From NCBI RefSeq assembly GCF_018156225.1, contig NZ_JAGTAR010000022.1, forward strand, positions 46,511 to 110,510: a stretch of 64,000 bases of DNA, in the 5' to 3' direction. The notes beneath the pieces were generated by a model. It saw only the letters and a list, made by a program, of their open reading frames with translations. It was not told where the DNA came from and did not search any database. The stretch is from Carboxylicivirga sediminis (GTDB taxonomy: Bacteria; Bacteroidota; Bacteroidia; Bacteroidales; Marinilabiliaceae). Within the stretch, counting starts at the first letter, position 1. The number at the start of each line of letters is the position of its first letter. Both the position numbers and the translations under genes were made by a program. This document shows, in pieces, positions 41,908-52,700 of the stretch.

Positions 41908-44900
41908 CTATTTAGCCGATTCAAATTTCAAAATTACATCAAAACCCGATGATTTGGAAGCACCTCCCTGCAAACGGAAGAACAATAATTTACTCACCTC
42001 GTATTCAAGCGTAATTGATTCAGGGGTTATTTCATCATCCTCAGTCTCACCAAAACCACGTTGATAAATAACAAACAGGTCATTGGTAATATACTTCCCA
42101 ACCACAAAGGCTGCACTGGTCCAGTTTTCGGTGGCATTCACCTCAATCATATCCAGCTTAAGTCTCTGGCCAATGGTTGAGTTAAGTGATGAAGTCACCA
42201 TATTTGCCAACATATTGGAACCAACTGAGCCAATAATGCCATTCTGTCCTGAATAGCTCAACTCATCCATTGTTTTACCAAACACCATAATTGAAACGGC
42301 ATCTGATTCAGTTATGGAATTATCATCCAGAGTAAAAGCAATGGTTGGCTCGGAAAGCTGCTCACTCACAATAAGCTTTAGTGAGTGTTTTTCTCTATCT
42401 CCACCCCGGAACACATATTCTGCACTTATATCAAGTCTTGGATCAGCCTTTTGTCCTCCCATAAAGGTGATGACACCTTCATTAATATTAAATTTACGTC
42501 CGTATAGGATATAGTTGCCTCGTATGATATCGACATCGCCGAATAACTCAAAATAATCACCCGTTTTAGCAATATCAAAATCTCCTCCAATTTCAATATT
42601 CATATTTTCACCCTTCAACCAGGTACTTCTGGGAATCTCAATGGTCATTCGCCCACGCAACTGCTTTAGAAGTGGTGAATTCTTACTTTTTTCATCCGTT
42701 TCACGCTCTACCCGAATGGTATCATCTTCTTGCAAGGCCTGCACCAAAAGCGGCAAATCTTTCATTTGATTTTGCTTGTTGTCGGCATCCATCAAGCCAG
42801 GTATATTGAAGGTTGAGCGATTTACTAAAACTTTACCTCCAAATTGTGGGTTACCCAATGAATCTGTTTTATAATAAGGATTACCACTAATGTTAATATC
42901 ATAATTTTTGTGGGCTAGCACATGAAAATTTCGCATGTCAGTCATCAGATCGGCTGCAATCACCTTCCCAGAAACTATCGTTGAATCAAATAGCAAGTTA
43001 CCATTGCTTTTAAAGTATCCTTTATCAGCACCAACATATAACGAATCGACCGATAAGGCGGCCCCTTTGAAGTTGAACTTCCCGGCAACCCCTTTGTAGT
43101 ATAAACCTTTCTCATGACTTGTTATATACCCGTCCTTCATGTTAATCTGTCCATAAAATTGGGGTTTAGTCAGCTCCCCTCTTCCATTCACAACCCCACT
43201 AAACTCAACTCCAGCCTTGGTATGACCAGATTCGGCATTTTTGGGTGTATCAAACCTCAAAGCATTAACCACAACCTTTGCATCGAAAGTATTAGCCGGT
43301 TCAAGGAAATAACCTTTGACAGAATCCACACCAAACACAAGCGGAATGGCAAGTTGAGCATGCAAAGCGCTATCAAGCTGAGGCAACCAGGCATTGACCT
43401 TAACCGTATCGGTATCGTAATGAACTTGCCCTTCTGCATCCGGCAAAAGGATTTGCCCAATTTTAGGCGATTCCAGATCATACTCAGCACTTAAATGTAG
43501 GCCGCCGGCTTGTTGCTCCTCCAAAACGGCATGAATGGACAACAATCCATCGATGGTATCGTCACTGGCTACAAACCTATTAAGTGGTAGCAGATTTAAT
43601 TTACAGACCATCAACTCAAAATCAGTGCTATCCACAGTACTTAGGATACCTCTGGCATTTACATAAAAAGAACTGTCAACCTCATCTTTAATCTCTAAAT
43701 TATCAACACGCAATGTTTTTCCATAGAGCTGCATACTCTGTAATGTGTCCGTCAGGTAATAGGTAGCTATTGGCAAACTAAGTCTAGCTTGGTCAATCCT
43801 CAAGCTCACGGTATCCTCCAATATCAGATTAGATTCTATATTACCATCAAGGTAATCCTGGTTGTTAAAGTAGATGGAAGAGTGCAAATGGTTATTGTTA
43901 AAGGTGTAATAGGTCGTTAATGAATCCAAATACATAGCGCCGCTTTCTACATTCCTGATATTAATCGTTCCGGACGAAGTAATTGAATCAGCCTTATATG
44001 CGCCACTAAATGTTGCATTGACAGACTCACTCAACAATTCCTGGTAAGCAATATCCGCAAAGTCAACTTCACCTTGATAGTTAAATAAGTCTGGATACCC
44101 ATCCAACTGAATCATGGCTGTCCCCCGAGAGAATGTGACTGGAGGCACACCAAACTGTTGCAAGGATTTCAGGCTACTCGTTTCAATACCAACGTGAGCT
44201 TTAAATGCTCTGTCTGATAATTTAAATTGTCCGTTGACACCAACCCTATTGTCATCAGTCACTAAAATGCATGTATCTATCTGCAAAAGACTATCGACTA
44301 ACTCCGATCGCATAAAAACAGAATCAATAGGATAATCAAACACCTTGCTTTGCGACAGATCGGCTTCGGCATTAAAGTGGCGGGGCTCACTTAAAATATT
44401 AGTCCCGGCAATTGCAATGCGACCATTGATAATGGTATTTTCCATATTGGGTTCAATGGCCTCCACATCAAGATTGTTAGTATTAAAGTTAGCAGTGTAG
44501 TGAGGAGTTTTATATAAATCCTTGATTATTAACTGTCCTTGACTTCGGCTCTTGTTATACACTATCAGCACATTTGCATCAATACGATTGCTCTTCTGGC
44601 GAGCATTGATGAATAATGTATCGGTTACAGTTCCGTTATAGGTTGATGTATTTAGACGAGCCTTAAGATTTAGTTCTTTCTTATAGTCTAAAAGATCAAC
44701 TCCATCAACAGCGACTGAACCATTCAAATGCGAGTTTGTCGCCTTTATATCCAACCACTCTTCCGGAACAAACTGATTGAATGCCAGCCTGAGATCATAA
44801 CCCACATTGCTTCTCTTTTGAAATATAGCTTCCGGAAGTGCCTTAATGATACCATTCAACCTTACCGATTTGCGTCCATTTTCAAGACGAATTATACAAT

Positions 44901-45753
44901 CTGTATTATCTTTTTGGGCGGACAGCCTTACATTCATCTTTGGAACCGTGCGCAAAGGCAGTTGTGGCAGAAACCGCTTTACCTCATCGCTATTGATAGG
45001 TCCACCAGTTAGAGCAATATCAAAATCATCGGCTGCCAGGTAATGTCCTTGCCCGTGCAATAATGATTGTGCACTCTGCAGTAAAAGACTATCTACCCGA
45101 ATAGCATTTCCTTGCTTACGCATCTGCACAAAGCCCTTGTTGAGCTGGAATTTTGGCTCCAACATTTCAAAAGTCAATTCGTTAGCCCTGACTGCCACAT
45201 CCTTATGGGCAATAGAAGTATTGCCTGCTAATGTAAGGTCTGACAATCTCAGAGAAGCCTGTCCATACTTAACCTGCAAACTACCCTTGCCGTCAATAAG
45301 TGCAATATTATCAGCATCAATCTTCCAGGAGAAGTCGGATGACGTCTTTTTTTCCTTGGTTTGCATTGGATCAAAAACATATGCCACATGCAATGTAGAA
45401 CTGTCTTTATACCACAAGTTGAAGTACGGTGAATACACCAGTAGTGAATCAATAAGCACCTGCTTTTTAATAAGATGGCTCAATTGATACTTTATACTTA
45501 TCGAATCGATGGCAAAAACAACAGAGTCTCCCTCAACCAATGCAAGATCAGAAAGAAACAATGAATTGTATAAGTTTCCACTCAACTCACCTAGTTTCAA
45601 TTCTCCATTAAGTCGAGCATTCACCAGCTGTAAAGCTTTCTCCTTAGCAATATTTCGAAACAGGCTGGTTTGTGTAAAAGCGATCAACAGCACCACCAAC
45701 AGCAACAATGCACTGATAAAATTAGTCGTGTATCTTAGCGCTTTTTTAACCAT
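41908..45753 (-). CDS. tamB: Translocation and assembly module protein TamB
   Basis: A 1281-residue TamB-like protein: an N-terminal signal anchor (YTTNFISALLLLVVLLIAF), a very long repetitive beta-helical body and a C-terminal DUF490 domain with GNYILYGRKFNINEGVITFMGG. TamB bridges inner and outer membranes, helps insertion of outer-membrane proteins, and also takes part in phospholipid transport. It starts 2 nt after the TamA-like gene. Length is normal for Bacteroidota. Confidence 0.92.
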   Translation of the reverse strand: MVKKALRYTTNFISALLLLVVLLIAFTQTSLFRNIAKEKALQLVNARLNGELKLGELSGNLYNSLFLSDLALVEGDSVVFAIDSISIKYQLSHLIKKQVLIDSLLVYSPYFNLWYKDSSTLHVAYVFDPMQTKEKKTSSDFSWKIDADNIALIDGKGSLQVKYGQASLRLSDLTLAGNTSIAHKDVAVRANELTFEMLEPKFQLNKGFVQMRKQGNAIRVDSLLLQSAQSLLHGQGHYLAADDFDIALTGGPINSDEVKRFLPQLPLRTVPKMNVRLSAQKDNTDCIIRLENGRKSVRLNGIIKALPEAIFQKRSNVGYDLRLAFNQFVPEEWLDIKATNSHLNGSVAVDGVDLLDYKKELNLKARLNTSTYNGTVTDTLFINARQKSNRIDANVLIVYNKSRSQGQLIIKDLYKTPHYTANFNTNNLDVEAIEPNMENTIINGRIAIAGTNILSEPRHFNAEADLSQSKVFDYPIDSVFMRSELVDSLLQIDTCILVTDDNRVGVNGQFKLSDRAFKAHVGIETSSLKSLQQFGVPPVTFSRGTAMIQLDGYPDLFNYQGEVDFADIAYQELLSESVNATFSGAYKADSITSSGTINIRNVESGAMYLDSLTTYYTFNNNHLHSSIYFNNQDYLDGNIESNLILEDTVSLRIDQARLSLPIATYYLTDTLQSMQLYGKTLRVDNLEIKDEVDSSFYVNARGILSTVDSTDFELMVCKLNLLPLNRFVASDDTIDGLLSIHAVLEEQQAGGLHLSAEYDLESPKIGQILLPDAEGQVHYDTDTVKVNAWLPQLDSALHAQLAIPLVFGVDSVKGYFLEPANTFDAKVVVNALRFDTPKNAESGHTKAGVEFSGVVNGRGELTKPQFYGQINMKDGYITSHEKGLYYKGVAGKFNFKGAALSVDSLYVGADKGYFKSNGNLLFDSTIVSGKVIAADLMTDMRNFHVLAHKNYDINISGNPYYKTDSLGNPQFGGKVLVNRSTFNIPGLMDADNKQNQMKDLPLLVQALQEDDTIRVERETDEKSKNSPLLKQLRGRMTIEIPRSTWLKGENMNIEIGGDFDIAKTGDYFELFGDVDIIRGNYILYGRKFNINEGVITFMGGQKADPRLDISAEYVFRGGDREKHSLKLIVSEQLSEPTIAFTLDDNSITESDAVSIMVFGKTMDELSYSGQNGIIGSVGSNMLANMVTSSLNSTIGQRLKLDMIEVNATENWTSAAFVVGKYITNDLFVIYQRGFGETEDDEITPESITLEYEVSKLLFFRLQGGASKSSGFDVILKFESAK

Positions 45754-45755
45754 TA

Positions 45756-47582
45756 TCAGAAAGGGTTTCCTATATTAAAGTGAATCTGCCAGGTATTATT
45801 CTTCTCAAAAACAGGGCGAGCAAAATCAAGTCCTACCGGACCTATTGGTGTTTTAAATCGTATACCAAACCCAGCAGAGTAATGTAAATCATTAAGTCGA
45901 TAATCAAAAGAATTCTGCCAAACATTACCTGCATCACCAAATAATACCAACACTATTTTGGGAGAAATCAAGTATCGCCATTCAGCACTTCCTTCAAGCA
46001 AACTATTACCACCTAAAGGTTGGCCATTGTCATCTTTGGGCCCCAACTGCGCTCTTGACCACCCCCTTACCGAATAGCCTCCACCAGCATAAAAACGCTC
46101 CTCAACAGGCACTAAATCATCGCTTCGCGACATAAAAGCCAAACCCATTTTTCCTTTGAAGGCCAAAGTCACTCCCTGCGATATGCCAAGGTATTTCTTG
46201 TATTCAACCAAGCTGCGGTAAAAAGGCACCGACTCCTCAATAATTGTTCCATTACGCTTGATATTTACTGCCAATGAATAGCCGGTTACCGGATCTAACC
46301 TGGGTGTGCCGTTTGAAAACACAAACCCAATAGCCACCCCCGATTTACTATAGCTAGAGGATTGATTATACTGTGTGTCTCGCGCCTGAGAGGTCACCAA
46401 AACAGAGTCGGAATTAACCTCCTCCAAATAAAAATTAACAGAAGAGTTGAAGCGTTCGGTAAAATGCTGCAATAGAGTCAGGTTTAAACCCTGCCTGGTT
46501 ACTCTATATGCTGGCTCATGCTGCTTCATGAAGTAGGGGTTAATATTCAATGAATTAAATGAAAAAATGACGGCTGGCTGAATAAAATTAAGCTGAAAGT
46601 TGTAGGGCTCAAGCGCAGAATGCTTTGCAAACAAGTTAACGCGCCCTGTTTTAGTGATGACACTTAAGTATTGCACATCGCCAAACACCCTGAATTTATC
46701 TTCGCTACCATAACCTACACCAAATCTCGAAGTCAGCCGGGGCGCCTCCTTAAGTACCACCAATGTCGATAAAGTATCTGGTTTATCATCTGTAATTAGC
46801 GTTTTTATGGAGGCCACCCTGAACATTCCCAGATTGTAAATCTGCTTTTGCGATTCATCAATTTCGTATTTCGACCAAACATCACCTGGTTCAAATTGCA
46901 ATTGTTTGACAATATTTTTAGTAGGTACGCGTTCATTTCCTTCAACAGCAATATCACCAAAGTAGGTCAACTTATCCTTCTTTATTATCCACTTTAAGTA
47001 GGCCTCATTCTTCAGTGTGTCAACCGTTAACTTATGGTTCACTCGTGCATAGGCATATCCCATATTATTCAGTTCCTCGTTAATAAAGGCTTGATCGGCA
47101 AAAAACCAATCATCCCTAAAGGGCTTATTAACCTTCAATTGTGATTGTAAACGTATTTTGCGCTGGGTTTTCTTACTAAAGAATTGCTGGAAACTATCAA
47201 TTGAATCAACCGTATAGGTCACTTTCTCAAGTTTAACGGGCTCTCCTTCGTTAATATTATAGGTGATTTTAACCCGCTTGCCAGGCGTTACTTTTATCTT
47301 AGGCTCATCAAATGTGACATTTAAGAAACCTTCTTTTTGATAGGCATATTTAATCCTTTCCTTATTATCTTCATACAAAGGCATGGTAAACCTATCAGCC
47401 TCTCTATTAAAAAAACGCTCCCCGTTTTTGCCAGATGTCTTTATGGTCAGCTCTTCCTCGAGACGTGACGAGCGTATTGCGCTATTACCTTTGAACGAGA
47501 CCTTTTTAACTTTAAGAAGCTCTTGCCCATAAATACTACATGAGGCTACATAAAGAAATATGAGTGTTACAAGAGTTTTCAA
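45756..47582 (-). CDS. tamA: TamA/TamL-like outer-membrane barrel with POTRA domains, TTG start
   Basis: A 608-residue Omp85-family protein: POTRA repeats (residues ~25-270) followed by a 16-strand barrel (surface antigen fold; the RGWSRAQLGP motif fits the L6 loop VRGF/Y-like element). The frame has no ATG for the signal peptide; the start must be TTG 47582, since an in-frame TAA lies just upstream. The peptide MKTLVTLIFLYVASCSIYGQ contains a lipobox-like VASC, compatible with the lipidated TamL variant reported in Bacteroidota, although cleavage as a normal signal peptide after YG is also possible. It works with TamB downstream. Confidence 0.88.
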   Translation of the reverse strand: MKTLVTLIFLYVASCSIYGQELLKVKKVSFKGNSAIRSSRLEEELTIKTSGKNGERFFNREADRFTMPLYEDNKERIKYAYQKEGFLNVTFDEPKIKVTPGKRVKITYNINEGEPVKLEKVTYTVDSIDSFQQFFSKKTQRKIRLQSQLKVNKPFRDDWFFADQAFINEELNNMGYAYARVNHKLTVDTLKNEAYLKWIIKKDKLTYFGDIAVEGNERVPTKNIVKQLQFEPGDVWSKYEIDESQKQIYNLGMFRVASIKTLITDDKPDTLSTLVVLKEAPRLTSRFGVGYGSEDKFRVFGDVQYLSVITKTGRVNLFAKHSALEPYNFQLNFIQPAVIFSFNSLNINPYFMKQHEPAYRVTRQGLNLTLLQHFTERFNSSVNFYLEEVNSDSVLVTSQARDTQYNQSSSYSKSGVAIGFVFSNGTPRLDPVTGYSLAVNIKRNGTIIEESVPFYRSLVEYKKYLGISQGVTLAFKGKMGLAFMSRSDDLVPVEERFYAGGGYSVRGWSRAQLGPKDDNGQPLGGNSLLEGSAEWRYLISPKIVLVLFGDAGNVWQNSFDYRLNDLHYSAGFGIRFKTPIGPVGLDFARPVFEKNNTWQIHFNIGNPF

Positions 47583-47674
47583 TAAAAACGAATATTATTT
47601 AAAGCTAAAATATACTCTTTCAGACTTGCTTTATGAACAAGCAATTGCCCTAATAGTTTCTATATTTCAGAAAG

Positions 47675-47956
47675 CTAGAACAACAAATGATACGGGCGCT
47701 CAATAGCTTCTTTTAATTGAACAATAGAAACATTGCGGGCAAAACGGTAATACTCCCGCCCTTCAAAAAGAACCAAAATAGTAGGTACAGTAAACACCTG
47801 GTGACTGGCAGCAACTTCCGGTTCCTCCTCTATATTCACATACTGAAATGCCATCTTCGGAAACTCCTGTTTAAGAAGCTGTTTAACTTTTGGCATTAGT
47901 ACCTTACATACATTACAATGCTGATGCGAAAAATACTTTAAAATTGCCGTTTCCAT
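47675..47956 (-). CDS. Small thioredoxin-fold protein (CNVC active site)
   Basis: A 93-residue thioredoxin-like protein with active site C-N-V-C (HQHCNVCKVLMPKV) and the cis-proline segment VPTILVLFEGRE. There is no signal peptide, so it acts in the cytoplasm. CNVC differs from the classic CGPC, which suggests a specialised partner. It follows ispF by 3 nt. Confidence 0.85.
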   Translation of the reverse strand: METAILKYFSHQHCNVCKVLMPKVKQLLKQEFPKMAFQYVNIEEEPEVAASHQVFTVPTILVLFEGREYYRFARNVSIVQLKEAIERPYHLLF

Positions 47957-47959
47957 ATG

Positions 47960-48445
47960 TCATTTATTTTTCTGAATTAAAACCGTGGCATAAGCAGCAA
48001 TACCTTGCTGAGTTCCCACAAATCCCAGTTTTTCAGTGGTAGTGGCTTTAATGGCAATATCTTCTTGATCAATAGCCATCACCCGTGCAAGTACCTCCTG
48101 CATTTTTGGAATATGCGGCTTTAACTTAGGTCGTTCAAGGGCTATAGTGGAATCAATATTGCCAACTTCATAACCAGCCTCACGCAGCAGCAGCATTGTT
48201 TTGGATAATAAAATTTTGCTATCGATTCCCTTGAGGTTTGGATCCGTATCGGGAAAATGAAAACCTATATCACGCATATTGGCAGCTCCCAGCAGGGCAT
48301 CACAAATAGCATGGATTAAAACATCCCCATCTGAGTGCCCAATGCTTCCTTTGGTATGTTCAACTTTAATGCCACCAATCCACAGTTCTTCTCCTTCACC
48401 TAATTTGTGAACATCGTATCCAAAACCAACCTTTATCTTCATCAT
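47960..48445 (-). CDS. ispF: 2-C-methyl-D-erythritol 2,4-cyclodiphosphate synthase IspF
   Basis: A 161-residue enzyme of the MEP isoprenoid pathway, which turns CDP-ME-2-phosphate into MEcPP with release of CMP. Metal ligands are visible in GYDVHKL (D and H) and HSDGDVLIHAICDALLGAA. The IGFHFPDTDP and AIKATTTEKLGFVGTQQGIAAYA segments complete the trimer site. Normal length. Confidence 0.96.
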   Translation of the reverse strand: MMKIKVGFGYDVHKLGEGEELWIGGIKVEHTKGSIGHSDGDVLIHAICDALLGAANMRDIGFHFPDTDPNLKGIDSKILLSKTMLLLREAGYEVGNIDSTIALERPKLKPHIPKMQEVLARVMAIDQEDIAIKATTTEKLGFVGTQQGIAAYATVLIQKNK

Positions 48446-48460
48446 AGCTAATCAAAAAAA

Positions 48461-48487
48461 AGACCTTAAGGAAATTCCCTAAGGTCT
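48461..48487 (-). terminator. Rho-independent terminator of porV
   Basis: Stem AGACCTTA / TAAGGTCT closing a loop of 11 nt that can pair further, followed by a T-run on the minus strand, 25 nt past the porV stop. Confidence 0.8.
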
Positions 48488-48511
48488 CTTCAAATATAAT
48501 GAATAAAGTTG

Positions 48512-49669
48512 TTATCGCATATCGCTCAAATCAAATGATAGAGAAAAACGCATCGTATTGGCCAGCGGGTTGTTTTGCACCATTGGAATAATATACGAGG
48601 CATCCAGAGTGAACATGTTAAATTTCAATCCAAAACCGGCTGAAGCAAATTTTCGGTTACCTTGATTCTCATGTTCATGGAAATAACCGGCACGAATGGC
48701 AAACTGCTTGTCGTACCAATACTCAGCACCTAACGAAAAAGTCACCTCCTGCATTTCCTGCTGAAAGCCACCAGGCGCATCATTAAAGGAGCCAAAGATA
48801 GCAGCCGGCACCGACTTACCTTCGTTTGGATCTACCCAGTTTTCACCTGCATCATCTGGGCGAATTTGATTAGATGGCACCAGCAATTTATTAATATCAA
48901 GTGCAAATGATATTGAATTATACTTATCCAGCTCCATGGCATAGCCAGCTCCTAACTTTAAGTTGGTTGGGATGTACTCTTTATTAATACCATCGTAACT
49001 GATTTTTGAACCTATATTAGAGATATTAATACCTGCCGTAAACTCGGCATCGTTACGATTAACCTTCATAGGCTGCTTGAAGTAAAAAGCCATATCGGCT
49101 GCAAATGCGTTTCCTGCCTGTAAATCGCCTGTTTCTGAATAACCATTGGTTAGGTCAGAGCGAATATATCGAAAAGCCACTGCTCCTGAGAACTTATCTG
49201 ACAACACGCGAGAGTAGGCTGCATCAATTGCAAATTCATTGGGTTTACCACTGTACAGAGGTGTTCCTATTCCGTCGGTAAATTCAATTGTTCCCATCGA
49301 AAAATACCTTAAAGACGCACTAACTGTTTGCATTTTATCTAATCGATAGTAGAAAGTGGCTGTTGACATATTGATGTCATTCACCAACTTGCGCAACCAG
49401 GGAGTAAACGAAACAGAAACTCCCATTTCCTCCTCCATAAAAGCATATTTAGCAGGATTAAGAAACTGAGAATTCATATCGGGTGATGTAGCTACACCTG
49501 CATCGGCCATACCGGCTGCTCTTGAATCCGGATTGATATTTAAAAAGGGAGCTGCTGTTGTGATAGCATTGTTACCGTCAGATTGTGCAACAATGGTGTT
49601 AAAGCTTACAAAAAAGGCAAAAGCAACAAGGCTAACTTTTAATACTGTTTGATTCATATATTGATTCAT
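48512..49669 (-). CDS. porV: Type IX secretion system outer-membrane protein PorV (LptO)
   Basis: A 385-residue outer-membrane barrel with a signal peptide ending in VAQ-SDG. The opening AAPFLNINPDSRAAGMADAGVATSPDMNSQFLNPAKYA is diagnostic of PorV/LptO. PorV collects substrates from the T9SS translocon and delivers them to the PorU sortase. The start may be the ATG at 49669 or the one four codons later. It follows porU by 75 nt in the same direction, the usual order in the phylum. Confidence 0.95.
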   Translation of the reverse strand: MNQYMNQTVLKVSLVAFAFFVSFNTIVAQSDGNNAITTAAPFLNINPDSRAAGMADAGVATSPDMNSQFLNPAKYAFMEEEMGVSVSFTPWLRKLVNDINMSTATFYYRLDKMQTVSASLRYFSMGTIEFTDGIGTPLYSGKPNEFAIDAAYSRVLSDKFSGAVAFRYIRSDLTNGYSETGDLQAGNAFAADMAFYFKQPMKVNRNDAEFTAGINISNIGSKISYDGINKEYIPTNLKLGAGYAMELDKYNSISFALDINKLLVPSNQIRPDDAGENWVDPNEGKSVPAAIFGSFNDAPGGFQQEMQEVTFSLGAEYWYDKQFAIRAGYFHEHENQGNRKFASAGFGLKFNMFTLDASYIIPMVQNNPLANTMRFSLSFDLSDMR

Positions 49670-49744
49670 AATTATTTACTTCCTTCTAAGTATTTAGTAA
49701 AAAGGTCAGGTGAATATTTACAGAACTGCAAAAATCTATTTTTA

Positions 49745-52700
49745 TTATCTAATAACGAGGATTTTTTTGGAGAATTTTCCAACCTGGTTTTCTGGCGAAC
49801 GAATTTCACATTGCAGCACATACAGGCCTTTCTGCAATTGCCGTGGCCGCCACTCTATCGGCTTAACAGAAGTGCCACTGGCTGGCTGTTGCGTTTTAAA
49901 TTGATCAATCAGTCGACCGCTAATACTGTATAAACTGCAGGTAACATCTAATATCATGTTAGGGGCATCATGCTCAAACTCGAGATACATAGTACCACCA
50001 ACCTCCATAGGATTAGGATAAACTAATGCATTACTAATATTAAGTTTCTTGCCAATGTATACTTCAAAATCCAGGTTAGCAACAGATGAATTATTAAGAT
50101 TATCCCAGGCTTTTAACTCAAGTTTATGCATCCCTTCTTCGAGTGGCCGCAACTGGTATGTTATGGTGCCACTTGTAAAACTATTCTTATCTGCCACGTA
50201 GTAACTATTCAGGTTAACAGGCAATGAACGGTTATCATCAATTACCAGCGTAATATCGTGTCCAATGCCTACTCCACTCGCATTAATCCCGTTTTTATCA
50301 TACAAGCGGGCCATTAGAACAGGCTGACTGCCAGTTAAGCCTCCACTTACAAATGAAGAATCATTTAACCATACAGCTATCTCAGGTCCTTCAGTGTCAT
50401 TTGGCGGGTTATCTGACACGCCTCCTATTAAAACTGAGTTATCGGCACCAAAGGCCTCTGCACCATTTGCATCGGTAGAATAATAGCTGATACGCCCGGC
50501 ACCTACATTATATCGTATATCCTTAGGCACCACAAAAGACGACTGAAAAAACTCGCCACTGGCCTCCTGCTGCCCCCTGTAAATACGGCTCTGATACACC
50601 TGATATTCAAATGGCACAGCCCCCTTATTACCAAGGGTCTTAACTGTGATAGGCTTGTCAAACACCTGCATGGTGACCAGTGGTTCATTAAGCTCTTCTT
50701 GCTTTATCTCCCCTTCAATTGTAGCAATGGTTAAGGCTTTAAGCACCTCAGTATGCGTACTATCTACATTGCCATTGATACTATGAGTAAGTATCTCGCC
50801 AGAAGGATAATTCAACTGCAGGGCCGGATCGCCTAACAAAGTAAAATTAAGACGATTAGTAGTGTTGCCCAATTTGTTTTTTGTAGCCATTATCACCTCA
50901 CCCAACCTCAACTTATCACCATTAGCATCTTTTTGGAAAATATACTTATAAAAGTTTCTATTAATTTCCATATTACTGTTTGACCAGGCTATACGCGTTG
51001 TGGTAAACAATGCCACACCGCCTCCCAAGGGCGAAAGAACAACCCATTCTCCTGCCGAAGTATCATGATAGTCATCGTAACGGCTGAACTCACAGGTTGC
51101 AGTCATAAATACCGGCAATCGATTAATATTAGTGAATTGCTGAATAGTAGGTATGTCTAAAATATTCTCGTGTGCTAATTGTCGTTCACTGCCATGGCCT
51201 GTATAGTTAAAGATTAAAGTACCACCTTCAATAGTTTTCTTTACTTCCTCATTAACCTCCGGATAACGATCGCCCGATGTTGTTGTTACCTTAGGGTAGG
51301 CGTCAAAGAAAATCTTTTTGTGATTAAAAGCCGGATAATCAGTATAAACCTGTTCTGACAGTTCATTAGCCTGCTTCATGTGCAGATTACTGTCTCCATC
51401 ATCACCTACAAAGGTGATTTCGGTTTTCCAGGAACCTGGATCGCTATTATATAAATAGGTTTCAACCCTATCGACCATCACCTTAGCCTGCTCAATTGTA
51501 CTTACCGGGAAACGCCCGATCCCAATGTCCATTCTGTCATACAAAATATTACCTCCCTCTCCATCATCCAGGCAACCAAAAAAATCATCAGACACATAGG
51601 AATACTGCACATTAGTTGAATTATCTGACTGATAGGTTAAAATAAAATTGGTGTTTTTATCATCGTAAGTTTTGTTATCGTATGAGCCATCGCCAAACAG
51701 CAACAGGTATTTAAACTTTCCTCCCTGCTTATAAAGATGCCTGGCGAGATCACGGATAGCACTAACATCTGGTGAACCCGAAGAAAATTCGTTATACACC
51801 TGATATGTCGATACTACTTCGCATTGTAAGCCTGAATGCTTGGCATGAATAGCAGCAAGTCTTCTGGCTTCACTCTCAAACAAAGGATGCACCACGATAA
51901 GCATATCGGGCACTGACATGCCCCTTAAATTTTGATTGAGAACAGATTCCTCAAACTCGGGCTGGGGCAGGTTTCCTGCTTTATCGAAAGCAACAAACTC
52001 CCGCAATTCGTTCGAATGGTAGGTAAAACCTCTTTTACCATTATAGCTTTCAATATTAATCTTTGCTGCCGCAGTATGCTTGGTTACATCCCATAATTCC
52101 ATGGAACTGCTGACGCCCGACAAGTAGTACCGGGTTGATATTGCATCTCCGACAAATTCAGCATTCCGAAAGCTCAATTGATCGTTAACAACAATTTTTT
52201 CCTTCGCATTAAGAGTAATATAATTCAGCCACCCACTGGCACTTCCGGCACTTGACTTATAACTTAAATTAATACTTATCTGATCATCATTGGTTTTGAA
52301 GCTACCAATACTTAAACCTTCATTTGCAAAGGCACCAACGTAGTTATTATAATCAACTGCCGGAACATTAATTGTTTGAACATTTTTATCATTGACCTGG
52401 GTTTCAAATGAGGAGCTCACATTAGACCGCGCAATCACATTCGTTTTTATTCTAATATCCTTCTCCTTCACCCTATTCTTGAATTCAAAGCTATAAGTGC
52501 GAGCCTGTTGCGGATCGAAACGCAAACCATACCATTTTCTGCCTGATTTAAGAAGGTTTTGATTTTCCAGTTCATGAAACCGGTAACTATCAAACTCATC
52601 TGTTTCATTCGTAAAAGTACTACTAACCAATTCACTTAATTGCACTCTCTTCCCCTCTCCATTATCCTCAGACAAAAAGTAATAGGCTACATCTGAAAAA

